From: Platycnemis pennipes
Taxonomy: Eukaryota > Arthropoda > Insecta > Odonata > Platycnemididae
NCBI GenBank assembly: GCA_933228895.1
Contig: OW121858.1
Location: forward strand, 26,001,859 to 26,065,858
DNA length: 64,000 nucleotides
Direction: 5' to 3'
Under the pieces are notes generated by a model. The model saw only the letters and a program-made list of their open reading frames with translations, was not told the origin of the DNA and made no database searches. Position 1 is the stretch's first letter. Every line of letters starts with the position of its first letter. This document shows positions 36,412 through 49,072 of this stretch, piece by piece. A program made the position numbers and the translations under genes.

Positions 36412-39400
36412 AGTGCCGTTCCCTGGATTCGAACCTGGGACCTTCACTTCCGCAGCTCGGTGTTTATCCACTCCGCCACTCTCACCCCACCTCCTTTCCC
36501 CTTATTTTCTCTTTTATTCCATTTTCCCTCTTTTTTTATTAAGTGCCGTTCCCTGGATTCGAACCCGGGACCTTCACTTCCGCAGTTCGTTGTTTATCCA
36601 CATCGCCACTCTCCCCCCACCTCCTTTCCCCTTATTTTCTCTTTTATTCCATTTTCCCGCTTTTATTATTAAGTGCCGTTCCCTGGATTCGAGCCTGGGA
36701 CCTTCACTTCCGCAGCTCGGTGTTTATCCACTCCGCCACTCTCCCCCCACCTCCTTTCCCGTTATTTTCTCGTTTATTCCATTTTCCCTTTTTTTTATTA
36801 AGTGCCGTTCCCTGGATTCGAACCTGGGACCTTCACTTCCGCAGCTCGGTGTTTATCCACTCTGCCACTCTCCCCCCACCTCCTTTCCCCTTATTTTCTC
36901 TTTTATTCCATTTTCCCTGTTTTTTTATTAAGTTGCGTTCCCTGGATTCGAACCTGGGAACTTCACCACCGCAGCTCGGTGTTTATCCACTCCGCCACTC
37001 TCCCCCCACCTCCTTTCCTCTTATTTTCTCTTTTATTCCATTTTCCCTGTTTTTTTATTAAGTTGCGTTCCCTGGATTCAAACCTTGGACCTTTACTTCC
37101 GCAGCTCGGTGTTTATCCACTCCGCCACTCTCCCCCCACCTCCTTTCCCCTTATTTTCTCTTTTATTCCATTTTCCCTGTTTTTTTATTAAGTGGCGTTC
37201 CCTTGATTCGAACCTGGGACCTTCACTTCCGCAGCTCGGTGTTTATCCACTCCGCCACTCTCCCCCCACATTCTTTCCTCCTATTTTCTCTTTTATTCCA
37301 TTTTCCCTCTTTTATTATTAAGTGCCGTTTCCTGGATTCGAACCTGGGACCTTCACTTCCGGGCTCGGTGTTTATCCACTACGCCACTCTCCCCCCACCT
37401 CCTTTCCACTTATTTTCTCTTTTATTCCATTTTCCCTCTTTTATTATTAAGTGCCGTTCCCTGGATTCGAACCTGGGACCTTCACTTCCGCAGCTCGGTG
37501 TTTATCCACTCCGCCACTCTCCCCCCACCTCCTTTCCCCTTATTTTCTCTTTTATTCCATTTTCCCTCTCTTTTTATTAAGTGCCGTTCCCTGGATTCGA
37601 ACCTGGGACCTTCACTTCCGCAGCTCGGTGTTTATCCACTACGCCACTCTCCCCCCACCTCCTTTCCCCTTATTTTCTCTTTTATTCCATTTTCCCTCTT
37701 TTTTTATTAAGTGCCGTTCCCTGGATTCGAACCTGGGAACTTCACTTCCGCAGCTCGGTGTTTATCCACTCCGCCACTCTCCCCCCACCTCCTTTCCCAT
37801 TTTTTTCTCTTTTATTTCATTTTCCCTCTTTTTTTATTAACTGCCGTTCCCTGGATTCGAACCTGGGACCTTCACTTCCGCAGCTCCGTGTTTATCCACT
37901 CCGCCATTCTACCCCCACCTCCTTTCCCAATATTTTCTCTTTTATTCCATTTTCCCTCTTTTATTATTAGATGCCGCTCCCTGGATTCGAACCTGGGACC
38001 TTCACTTCCGCAGCTCGGTGTTTATCCACTACGCCACTCTCCCCCCACCTCCTTTCCACTTATTTTCTCTTTTATTCCATTTTCCCTCTTTTATTATTAA
38101 GTGCCGTTCCCTGGATTCGAACCTGGGACCTTCACTTCCGCAGCTCGGTGTTTATCCACTCCGCCACTCTCCCCCCACCTCCTTTCCCCTTATTTTCTCT
38201 TTTATTCCATTTTCCCTCTTTTTTTATTAAGTGCCGTTCCCTGGATTCGAACCTGGGACCTTCACTTCCGCTGCTCGGTGTTTATCCACTCCGCCACTCT
38301 CCCCCCACCTCATTTCCCCTTATTTTCTCTTTTATTCCATTTTCCCTCTTTTATTATTAAGTGCCGTTCCCTGGATTCGAACCTGGGACCTTCACTTCCG
38401 CAGCTCGGTGTTTATCCACTCCGCCACTCTCCCCCCACCTCCTTTCCCCTTATTTTCTCTTTTATTCCATTTTCCCTCTTTTATTATTAAGTGCCGTTCC
38501 CTGGATTCGAACCTGGGACCTTCACTTCCGCAGCTCGGTGTTTATCCACTCTGCCACTCTCCCCCCACCTCCTTTCCCCTTATTTTCTCGTTTATTCCAT
38601 TTTCCCTGTTTTTTTATTAAGTTGCGTTCCCTGTATTCAAACCTTGGACCTTCACTTCCGTAGCTCGGTGTTTATCCACTCCGCCACTCTCCCCCCACCT
38701 CCTTACCTCTTATTTTCCCCTTTATTCCATTTTCCTTCTTTTTTTATTAAGTGCCGTTCCCTGGATTTGAACCTGGGACCTTCACTTCCGCAGCTCAGTG
38801 TTTATACACTCCGCCACTCTCCCCCCACATCCTTTCCCCATATTTTCTCTTTTATTTTATTTTCCCTCTTTTATTATTAGATTCCGTTCCCTGGATTCGA
38901 ACCTGGGACCTTCACTTCCGCAGCTCGGTGTTTATCCACTCCGCCACAATCCCCCCACCTCCTTTCCTCTTATTTTCCCTTTTATTACATTTTCCCTCTT
39001 TTATTACTAAGTGCCGTTCCCTGGATTCGGACCTGGGACCTTCACTTCCGCAGCTCGGTGTTTATCCACTCCGCCACTCTTTCCCCACCTCCTTTCCCCT
39101 TATTTTCTCTTTTATTCCATTTTCCCACTTTTTTTATTAAGTGCCGTTCCCTGGATTCGAACCTGGGAACTCCACTTCCGCAGCTCGGTGTTTATCCACT
39201 CCGCCACTCTCCCCCCACCTCCTTTCCTCCTATTTTCTCTTTTATTCCATTTTCCCTCTTTTATTATTAAGTGCCGTTCCCTGGATTCGAACCTGGGACC
39301 TTCACTTCCGCAGCTCGGTGTTTATCCACTACGCCACTCTCCCCCCACCTCATTTCCCCTTATTTTCTCTTTTATTCCATTTTCCCTCTTTTATTATTAA

Positions 39401-39789
39401 GTGCCGTTCCCTGGATTCGAACCTGGGACCTTCACTTCCGCAGCTCGGTGTTTATCCACTCCGCCACTCTCCCCCCACCTCCTTTCCTCCTATTTTCTCT
39501 TTTATTCCATTTTCCCTCTTTTATTATTAAGTGCCGTTCCCTGGATTCGAACCTGGGACCTCCACTTCCGCAGCTCTGTGTTTATCCACTCCACCACTCT
39601 CCCACCACCTCCTTCCCCCTTATTTTCTCTTTTATTCCATTTTCCATCTTTTTTTATTAAATGCCGTTCCCAGGATTCGAACCTGGGACCTTCACTTCCG
39701 CAGCTCGGTGTTTATCCACCCCGCCACTCTCCCCCCACCTTCTTTCCCCTTATTTTCTCTTTTATTCCATTTTCCCTCTTTTTTTATTA

Positions 39790-40441
39790 AATGACGTTCC
39801 CTGGATTCGAACCTGGGACCTTCACTTCCGCAGCTCGGTGTTTATCCACTCCGCCATTCTACCCCCACCTCCTTTCCCAATATTTTCTCTTTTATTCCAT
39901 TTTCCCTCTTTTATTATTAGATGCCGCTCCCTGGATTCGAACCTGGGACCTTCACTTCCGCAGCTCGGTTTTTATCCACTCCGCCACTCTCCCCCCACCT
40001 CCTTTCCCCTTATTTTCTCTTTTATTCCATTTTCCCTCTTTTATTTTTAAGTGCCGTTCCCTGAATTCGAACCTGGGACCTTCACTTCCGCAGCTCGGTG
40101 TTTATCCACTCCGCCACTCTCCCCCCACCTCCTTTCCCCTTATTTTCTCTTTTATTCCATTTTCCCTGTTTTTTTATTAAGTGCCGTTCCCTGGATTCGA
40201 ACCTGGGACCTTCACTTCCGCAGCTCGGTTTTTTCCACTCCGCCACTCTCCCCCCACCTCCTTACCTCCTATTTTCTCTTTTATTCCATTTTCCCTCTTT
40301 TATTATTAAGTGCCGTTCCCTGGATTCGAACCTGGGACCTTCACTTCCGCAGCTCGGTGTTTATCCACTACGCCACTCTCCCCCCACCTCATTTCCCCTT
40401 ATTTTCTCTTTTATTCCATTTTCCCTCTTTTATTATTAAGA
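39790..40441. repeat. Monomers linking two duplicated blocks, with unusual variants
   Basis: Only satellite units are present. Variants not seen elsewhere include CCCTGAATTCGAACC (40,070-40,084, an EcoRI-like GAATTC), CAGCTCGGTTTTTATCC (39,961-39,977), CTCGGTTTTTTCCACTCC near 40,225 and TTATTTTTAAGTGCC near 40,041. No gene is visible. Confidence 0.7.
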
Positions 40442-41479
40442 GCCGTTCCCTGGATTCGAACCTGGGACCTTCACTTCCGCAGCTCGGTGTTTATCCACTC
40501 CGCCACTCTCCCCCCACCTCCTTTCCTCCTATTTTCTCTTTTATTCCATTTTCCCTCTTTTATTATTAAGTGCCGTTCCCTGGATTCGAACCTGGGACCT
40601 CCACTTCCGCAGCTCGGTGTTTATCCACTCCGCCACTCTCCCCCCACCTTCTTTCCCCTTATTTTCTCTTTTATTCCATTTTCCCTCTTTTTTTATTAAG
40701 TGCCGTTCCCTGGATTCGAACCTGGGACCTTCACTTCCGCAGCTCGGTGTTTATCCACTCCGCCACTCTCCCCCCACCTCCTTTCCCCTTATTTTCTCTT
40801 TTATTCCATTTTCCCTCTTTTTTTATTAAGTGCCGTTCCCTGGATTCGAACCTGGGACCTTCACTTCCGCAGCTGGTGTTTATCCACTCCGCAACACTCT
40901 CCCCACCTCCTTTCCCCTTATTTTCTCTTTTATTCCATTTTCCCTCTTTTATTATTAAGTGCCGTTCCCTGGATTCGAGCCTGGGACCTTCACTTCCGCA
41001 GCTCGGTGTTTATCCACTCCGCCACTCTCCCCCCACCTCCTTTCCCGTTATTTTCTCGTTTATTCCATTTTCCCTTTTTTTTTATTAAGTGCCGTTCCCT
41101 GGATTCGAGCCTGGGACCTTCACTTCCGCAGCTCGGTGTTTATCCACTCCGCCACTCTCTCCCAACCTCCTTTCCCCTAATTTTCTCTTTTATTCCATTT
41201 TCCCTTTTTTTTATTAAGTGCCGTTCCGTGGATTCGAACCTGGGACCTTCACTTCCGCAGCTCGGTGTTTATCCACTCCGCCACTCTCCCCCCACCTCCT
41301 TTCCCCTTATTTTCTCTTTTATTCCATTTTCCCTCTTTTATTATTAAGTGCCGTTCCCTGGATTCGAGCCTGGGACCTTCACTTCCGCAGCTCGGTGTTT
41401 ATCCATTCCGCCACTCTACCCCCACCTCCTTTCCCGTTATTTTCTCGTTTATTCCATTTTCCATTTTTTTTTATTAAGT

Positions 41480-41733
41480 ATCGTTCCCTGGATTCGAACC
41501 TGGGACCTTCACGTCCGCAGATCGGTCTTTATCCACTCCGCCACTCTACCTCCACCTCCTTTCCTCTAATTTTCTTTTTAATTACATTTTCCCTCTTCTT
41601 TCATTAAGTGCCGTCACTGGATTCGAAACTGGGACCTTCACTTCCGCAGCTCGGTGTTTATCCACTTCCCTACTCTCCCCCCACCTCCTTTCCACTAATA
41701 TTCTCTTTAATTCCATTTTCCCTCATTTTTTTT
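41480..41733 (-). repeat. Divergent monomers with weakened promoter boxes
   Basis: These units differ most from the consensus: CACGTCCGCAGATCGG, CTACCTCCACC, CTAATTTTCTTTTTAATTAC, GTGCCGTCACTGGATTC, GAAACTGGGACC and CCACTTCCCTAC. On the minus strand the second unit's box A becomes GTAGGGAAGTGG and its T stem no longer pairs. Similar units lie near 42,665-42,920, 43,340-43,590, 46,215-46,470, 46,885-47,140 and 50,675-50,926. They are probably the oldest units in the window. Confidence 0.78.
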
Positions 41734-41755
41734 AAGTGCCGCAGCTGAATTTTTT
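41734..41755. repeat. 22-bp junction motif in divergent monomers (six copies)
   Basis: AAGTGCCG occurs twice 22 bp apart, with CAGCTGAATTTTTT between. The second half resembles a jump from the end of a spacer (AAGTGCCG) into the CCGCAGCT segment of a monomer and back to a T-run, with CCG as possible microhomology. Other copies start at 42,923, 43,592, 46,471, 47,140 and 50,927. The preceding spacer is always of the ACTAATATTCTCTTTAATTCC type. Confidence 0.82.
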
Positions 41756-41976
41756 AAGTGCCGTTCCCTGGATTCGAACCTGGGACCTTCACTTCCGCAG
41801 CTCAGTGTTTATCCACTCCACCACTCTCCCCCCACCTCCTTTCCCCTTATTTTCTCTTTTATTCCATTTTCCCTCTTTTTTTATTAAATGCCGTTCCCTG
41901 GATTCGAACCTGGGACCTTCACTTCCGCAGCTCGGTGTTTATCCACTCCGCCACTATCCCCCCACCTCCTTTCCCG

Positions 41977-44900
41977 TTATTTTCTCGTTTATTCCATTTT
42001 CCCTTTTTTTTTATTAAGTGCCGTTCCCTGGATTCGAACCTGGGACCTTCACTTCCGCAGCTCGGTGTTTATCCACTCCGCCACTCTCCCCCTACCTCCT
42101 TTCCCCATATTTTTTCTTTTATTCCATTTACCCTCTTTTATTATTAAGTGCCGTTCCCTGGATTCGAACCTGGGACCTTCAATTCCGCAGGTCGGTGTTT
42201 ATCCACTCCGCCACTCTCTACCAACCTCCTTTCCCCTAATTTTCTCTTTTATTCCATTTTCCCTCTTTTTTTATTAAGTGCCGTTCCCTGGATTCAAACA
42301 TGGGACGTTCACTTCCGCAGCACGGTGTTTATCCACTCCGCCACTCTCCCCCCACCTCCTTTCCTCTTATTTTCCCCTTTATTCCATTTTCCTTCTTTTT
42401 TTATTAAGTGCCGTTCCCTGGATTCGAACCTGGGACCTTCACTTCCGCAGCTCAGTGTTTATCCACTCCGCCATTCTCCCCCCACATCCTTTCCCCATAT
42501 TTACTCTTTTATTCCATTTTCCCTCTTTAATTATTAGATTCCGTTCCCTGGATTCGAACCTGGGACCTTCACTTCCGCAGCTCGGTGTTTATCCACCCTG
42601 CCACACTCATCCCACCTCCTTTCCTCTTATTTTCTCTTTTATTCCATTTTCCCTTTTTTTATATTAAGTGCCGTTCCCTGGATTCGAACCTGGGACCTTC
42701 ACGTCCGCAGATCGGTGTTTCTCCACTCCGCCACTCTCCCTCCACCTACTTTCCTCTTATTTTCTTTTTAATTACATTTGCCCTCTTTTTAATTGAGTGC
42801 CGTTCCCTGGATTCAAACCTGGGACCTTCACTTCCGCAGCTCGGCATTTATCCACTACGCCATTCTCCCCCCACCTCCTTTCCACTAATATTCTCTTTAA
42901 TTCCATTTTCCCTCTTTTTTTTAAGTGCCGCAGCTGAATTTTTTAAGTGCCTTTCCCTGGATTCGAACCTTGGACCTTCACTTCCGCAGCTCAGTGTTTA
43001 TCCACTCCGCCACTCTCCCCCCACCTCCTTTCCTCTTATTTTCTCTTTTATTCCATTTTCCCTCTTTTATTATTAAGTGCCGTTCCCTGGATTCGAACCT
43101 GGGACCTTCACTTCCGCAGCTCGGTGTTTATCCACTCCGCCACTCTCCCCCCACCTCCTTTCCCCTTATTTTTTCTTTTATTCCATTTTCCCTCTTTTAT
43201 TATTAAGTGCCGTTCCCTGGATTCGAGCCTGGGACCTACACTTCCGCAGCTCGGTGTTTATCCACTTCGCCACTCTCCCCCCACCTCCTTTCCCGTTATT
43301 TTCTCGTTTATTCCTTTTTCCCTTTTTTTTATTAAGTATCGTTCCCTGGATTCGAACCTGGGACCTTCACGTCCGCAGATCGGTCTTTATCCACTCCGCC
43401 ACTCTTCCTCCACCTCCTTTCCTCTAATTTTCTTTTTTATTACATTTTCCCTCTTCTTTTATTAAGTGCCGTCACTGGATTCGAAACTGGGACCTTCACT
43501 TCCGCAGCTCGGTGTTTATCCACTTCCCTACTCTCCCCCCACCTCCTTTCCACTAATATTCTCTTTAATTCCATTTTCCCTCATTTTTTTTAAGTGCCGC
43601 AGCTGAATTTTTTAAGTGCCGTTCCCTGGATTCGAACCTGGGACCTTCACTTCCGCAGCTCAGTGTTTATCCACTCAAACACTCTCCCCCCACCTCCTTT
43701 CCCCTTATTTTCTCTTTTATTCCATTTTCCCTCTTTTTTTATTAAATGCCGTTCCCTGGATTCGAACCTGGGACCTTCACTTCCGCAGCTCGGTGTTTAT
43801 CCACTCCGCCACTCTCCCACCACCTCCTTTCCCCTTATTTTCTCTTTTATTCCATTTTCCCTCTATTATTATTAAGTGCCGTTCCCTGGATTCGAACCTG
43901 CGACCTTCACTTCCGCAGCTCGGTGTTTATCCACTCCGCCACTCTCCCACCACCTCCTTTCCCCTTATTTTCTCTTTTATTCCATTTTCCATCTTTTATT
44001 ATTAAGTGCCGTTCCCTGGATTCGAACCTGGGACCTTCACTTCCGCAGCTCGGTGTTTATCCACTCCGCCACTCTCCCACCACCTCCTTTCCCCTTATTT
44101 TCTCTTTTATTCCATTTTCCCACTTTTTTTAATAAGTGCCGTTCCCTGGATTCGAACCTGGGACCTTCACTTCCGCAGCTCGAAGTTTATCCACTCCGCC
44201 ATTCTCCCCCCACCTCCTTTCCCCTTATTTTCTCTTTTATTCCATTTTCCCTCTTTTTTTATTAAGTGCCGTTCCCTGGATTCGACCCTGGGACCTTCAC
44301 TTACGCAGCTCGGTGTTAATCCACTCCGCCACTCTCCCCCCACCTCCTTTCCCCTTATTTTCTCTTTTATTCCATTTTCCCCCTTTTTTTATTAAGTGCC
44401 GTTCCCTGGATTAGAACCTGGGACCTTCACTTCCGCAGCTCGGTGTTTATCCACTCCGCCACTCTCCCCCCACCTCCTTTCCCCTTATTTTCTCTTTTAT
44501 TCCATTTTCCCTTTTTTTTTATTAAGTGCCGTTCCCTGGATTCGAACCTGGGACCTTCACTTCCGCAGCTCGGTGTTTATCGACTCCGCCACTCTCCCCC
44601 CACCTCCTTTCCTCCTATTTTCTCTTTTATTCCATTTTCCCTCTTTTATTATTAAGTGCTGTTCCTTGGATTCGAACCTGGGACCTTCACTTCCGCAGCT
44701 CGGTGTTTATCCACTACGCCACTCTCCCCCCACCTCATTTCCCCTTATTTTCTCTTTTATTCCATTTTCCCTCTTTTATTATTAAGTGCCGTTCCCTGGA
44801 TTCGAACCTGGGACCTTCACTTCCTCAGCTCGGTGTTTATCCACTCCGCCACTCTCCCCCCACCTCCTTTCCTCCTATTTTCTCTTTTATTCCATTTTCC

Positions 44901-45524
44901 CTCTTTTATTATTAAGTGCCGTTCCCTGGATTCGAACCTGGGACCTTCACTTCCGCAGCTCGGTGTTTATCCACTCCGCCACTCTCCCACCACATCCTTT
45001 CCCCTTATTTTCTCTTTTATTCCATTTTCCCTCTTTTTTTATTAAATGCCGTTCCCTGGATTCGAACCTGGGACCTTCACTTCCGCAGCTCGGTGTTTAT
45101 CCACTCCGCCACTCTCCCCCCACCTCTTTTCCCCTTATTTTCTCTTTTATTCCATTTTCCCTCTTTTTTTAATAAATGCCGTTCCCTGGATTTGAACCTG
45201 GGACCTTCACTTCCGCAGCTCGGTGTTTATCCACTCCGCCACTCTCCCTACACCTCCTTTCCCCTTATTTTCTCTTTTATTCCATTTTCCCTGTTTTTTT
45301 ATTAAGTTGCGTTCCCTGGATTCGAACCTGGGACCTTCACTTCCGCAGCTCGGTGTTTATCCACTCCGCCACTCTCCCCCCACCTCCTTTCCCCTTATTT
45401 TCTCTTTTATTCCATTTTCCCTCTTTTTTCAATAAATGCCGTTCCCTGGATACGAACCTGGGACCTTCACTTCCGCAGCTCGGTGTTAATCCACTCCGCC
45501 ACTCTCCCCTCACCTCCTTTCCCC
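41977..45524. repeat. 3,548-bp tandem duplication, copy 1
   Basis: This copy and the next are directly adjacent and almost identical. The junction falls inside the spacer, at TTATTTTCTCGTTTATTCC, so the exchange happened between two spacers in register. 3,548 is not a multiple of 130 because it contains shortened, lengthened and 22-bp-insert units. One substitution was noticed: A at 42,220 against C at 45,768. Confidence 0.9.
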
Positions 45525-48500
45525 TTATTTTCTCGTTTATTCCATTTTCCCTTTTTTTTTATTAAGTGCCGTTCCCTGGATTCGAACCTGGGACCTTCAC
45601 TTCCGCAGCTCGGTGTTTATCCACTCCGCCACTCTCCCCCTACCTCCTTTCCCCATATTTTTTCTTTTATTCCATTTACCCTCTTTTATTATTAAGTGCC
45701 GTTCCCTGGATTCGAACCTGGGACCTTCAATTCCGCAGGTCGGTGTTTATCCACTCCGCCACTCTCTCCCAACCTCCTTTCCCCTAATTTTCTCTTTTAT
45801 TCCATTTTCCCTCTTTTTTTATTAAGTGCCGTTCCCTGGATTCAAACATGGGACGTTCACTTCCGCAGCACGGTGTTTATCCACTCCGCCACTCTCCCCC
45901 CACCTCCTTTCCTCTTATTTTCCCCTTTATTCCATTTTCCTTCTTTTTTTATTAAGTGCCGTTCCCTGGATTCGAACCTGGGACCTTCACTTCCGCAGCT
46001 CAGTGTTTATCCACTCCGCCATTCTCCCCCCACATCCTTTCCCCATATTTACTCTTTTATTCCATTTTCCCTCTTTAATTATTAGATTCCGTTCCCTGGA
46101 TTCGAACCTGGGACCTTCACTTCCGCAGCTCGGTGTTTATCCACCCTGCCACACTCATCCCACCTCCTTTCCTCTTATTTTCTCTTTTATTCCATTTTCC
46201 CTTTTTTTATATTAAGTGCCGTTCCCTGGATTCGAACCTGGGACCTTCACGTCCGCAGATCGGTGTTTCTCCACTCCGCCACTCTCCCTCCACCTACTTT
46301 CCTCTTATTTTCTTTTTAATTACATTTGCCCTCTTTTTAATTGAGTGCCGTTCCCTGGATTCAAACCTGGGACCTTCACTTCCGCAGCTCGGCATTTATC
46401 CACTACGCCATTCTCCCCCCACCTCCTTTCCACTAATATTCTCTTTAATTCCATTTTCCCTCTTTTTTTTAAGTGCCGCAGCTGAATTTTTTAAGTGCCT
46501 TTCCCTGGATTCGAACCTTGGACCTTCACTTCCGCAGCTCAGTGTTTATCCACTCCGCCACTCTCCCCCCACCTCCTTTCCTCTTATTTTCTCTTTTATT
46601 CCATTTTCCCTCTTTTATTATTAAGTGCCGTTCCCTGGATTCGAACCTGGGACCTTCACTTCCGCAGCTCGGTGTTTATCCACTCCGCCACTCTCCCCCC
46701 ACCTCCTTTCCCCTTATTTTTTCTTTTATTCCATTTTCCCTCTTTTATTATTAAGTGCCGTTCCCTGGATTCGAGCCTGGGACCTACACTTCCGCAGCTC
46801 GGTGTTTATCCACTTCGCCACTCTCCCCCCACCTCCTTTCCCGTTATTTTCTCGTTTATTCCTTTTTCCCTTTTTTTTATTAAGTATCGTTCCCTGGATT
46901 CGAACCTGGGACCTTCACGTCCGCAGATCGGTCTTTATCCACTCCGCCACTCTTCCTCCACCTCCTTTCCTCTAATTTTCTTTTTTATTACATTTTCCCT
47001 CTTCTTTTATTAAGTGCCGTCACTGGATTCGAAACTGGGACCTTCACTTCCGCAGCTCGGTGTTTATCCACTTCCCTACTCTCCCCCCACCTCCTTTCCA
47101 CTAATATTCTCTTTAATTCCATTTTCCCTCATTTTTTTTAAGTGCCGCAGCTGAATTTTTTAAGTGCCGTTCCCTGGATTCGAACCTGGGACCTTCACTT
47201 CCGCAGCTCAGTGTTTATCCACTCAAACACTCTCCCCCCACCTCCTTTCCCCTTATTTTCTCTTTTATTCCATTTTCCCTCTTTTTTTATTAAATGCCGT
47301 TCCCTGGATTCGAACCTGGGACCTTCACTTCCGCAGCTCGGTGTTTATCCACTCCGCCACTCTCCCACCACCTCCTTTCCCCTTATTTTCTCTTTTATTC
47401 CATTTTCCCTCTATTATTATTAAGTGCCGTTCCCTGGATTCGAACCTGCGACCTTCACTTCCGCAGCTCGGTGTTTATCCACTCCGCCACTCTCCCACCA
47501 CCTCCTTTCCCCTTATTTTCTCTTTTATTCCATTTTCCATCTTTTATTATTAAGTGCCGTTCCCTGGATTCGAACCTGGGACCTTCACTTCCGCAGCTCG
47601 GTGTTTATCCACTCCGCCACTCTCCCACCACCTCCTTTCCCCTTATTTTCTCTTTTATTCCATTTTCCCACTTTTTTTAATAAGTGCCGTTCCCTGGATT
47701 CGAACCTGGGACCTTCACTTCCGCAGCTCGAAGTTTATCCACTCCGCCATTCTCCCCCCACCTCCTTTCCCCTTATTTTCTCTTTTATTCCATTTTCCCT
47801 CTTTTTTTATTAAGTGCCGTTCCCTGGATTCGACCCTGGGACCTTCACTTACGCAGCTCGGTGTTAATCCACTCCGCCACTCTCCCCCCACCTCCTTTCC
47901 CCTTATTTTCTCTTTTATTCCATTTTCCCCCTTTTTTTATTAAGTGCCGTTCCCTGGATTAGAACCTGGGACCTTCACTTCCGCAGCTCGGTGTTTATCC
48001 ACTCCGCCACTCTCCCCCCACCTCCTTTCCCCTTATTTTCTCTTTTATTCCATTTTCCCTTTTTTTTTATTAAGTGCCGTTCCCTGGATTCGAACCTGGG
48101 ACCTTCACTTCCGCAGCTCGGTGTTTATCGACTCCGCCACTCTCCCCCCACCTCCTTTCCTCCTATTTTCTCTTTTATTCCATTTTCCCTCTTTTATTAT
48201 TAAGTGCTGTTCCTTGGATTCGAACCTGGGACCTTCACTTCCGCAGCTCGGTGTTTATCCACTACGCCACTCTCCCCCCACCTCATTTCCCCTTATTTTC
48301 TCTTTTATTCCATTTTCCCTCTTTTATTATTAAGTGCCGTTCCCTGGATTCGAACCTGGGACCTTCACTTCCTCAGCTCGGTGTTTATCCACTCCGCCAC
48401 TCTCCCCCCACCTCCTTTCCTCCTATTTTCTCTTTTATTCCATTTTCCCTCTTTTATTATTAAGTGCCGTTCCCTGGATTCGAACCTGGGACCTTCACTT

Positions 48501-49072
48501 CCGCAGCTCGGTGTTTATCCACTCCGCCACTCTCCCACCACATCCTTTCCCCTTATTTTCTCTTTTATTCCATTTTCCCTCTTTTTTTATTAAATGCCGT
48601 TCCCTGGATTCGAACCTGGGACCTTCACTTCCGCAGCTCGGTGTTTATCCACTCCGCCACTCTCCCCCCACCTCTTTTCCCCTTATTTTCTCTTTTATTC
48701 CATTTTCCCTCTTTTTTTAATAAATGCCGTTCCCTGGATTTGAACCTGGGACCTTCACTTCCGCAGCTCGGTGTTTATCCACTCCGCCACTCTCCCTACA
48801 CCTCCTTTCCCCTTATTTTCTCTTTTATTCCATTTTCCCTGTTTTTTTATTAAGTTGCGTTCCCTGGATTCGAACCTGGGACCTTCACTTCCGCAGCTCG
48901 GTGTTTATCCACTCCGCCACTCTCCCCCCACCTCCTTTCCCCTTATTTTCTCTTTTATTCCATTTTCCCTCTTTTTTCAATAAATGCCGTTCCCTGGATA
49001 CGAACCTGGGACCTTCACTTCCGCAGCTCGGTGTTAATCCACTCCGCCACTCTCCCCTCACCTCCTTTCCCC
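45525..49072. repeat. 3,548-bp tandem duplication, copy 2
   Basis: This is the second copy of 41,977-45,524. It carries the same divergent units and both 22-bp junction motifs (46,471 and 47,140). The match ends at about 49,082, where TTTTCTCTTTT replaces TTTTCTCGTTT. Confidence 0.9.

Larger units (their letters stand above)
24966..37681. repeat. 12.7-kb segment recurring from 51,285 to window end (offset 26,319)
   Basis: Every rare monomer in this segment reappears 26,319 bp later in the same order, including the deletion units, the three higher-order repeat copies and the 33.6-37.6 kb blocks. One substitution was noticed: C at 34,565 against T at 60,884. Confidence 0.9.
40442..41954. repeat. 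1.5-kb block recurring at 49,634-51,147 (offset 9,192-9,193)
   Basis: The two segments share the unusual unit with CAGCTGGTGTTTATCC and CCGCAACACTCTCCCC (near 40,871 and 50,063) and the divergent units at 41.5-41.76 kb. Near 41,157-41,215 the left copy has CTCTCTCCCAACCTCC and CTAATTTTCTC where the right copy has the common CCCCCCACC and GTTATTTTCTCG, a patch that looks like gene conversion, and the offset shifts by one base there. Confidence 0.8.

Noticed and set aside
40070..40084. CCCTGAATTCGAACC as a cloning-site or vector artefact
   Set aside because: It differs from the consensus by one base (GG to GA) and the surrounding units are normal, so a point mutation is sufficient.
41734..41755. 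Insertion of a transposon end with target-site duplication
   Set aside because: The direct repeat AAGTGCCG is the satellite's own sequence and the insert resembles an internal piece of the monomer, so slippage or template switching explains it without a mobile element.
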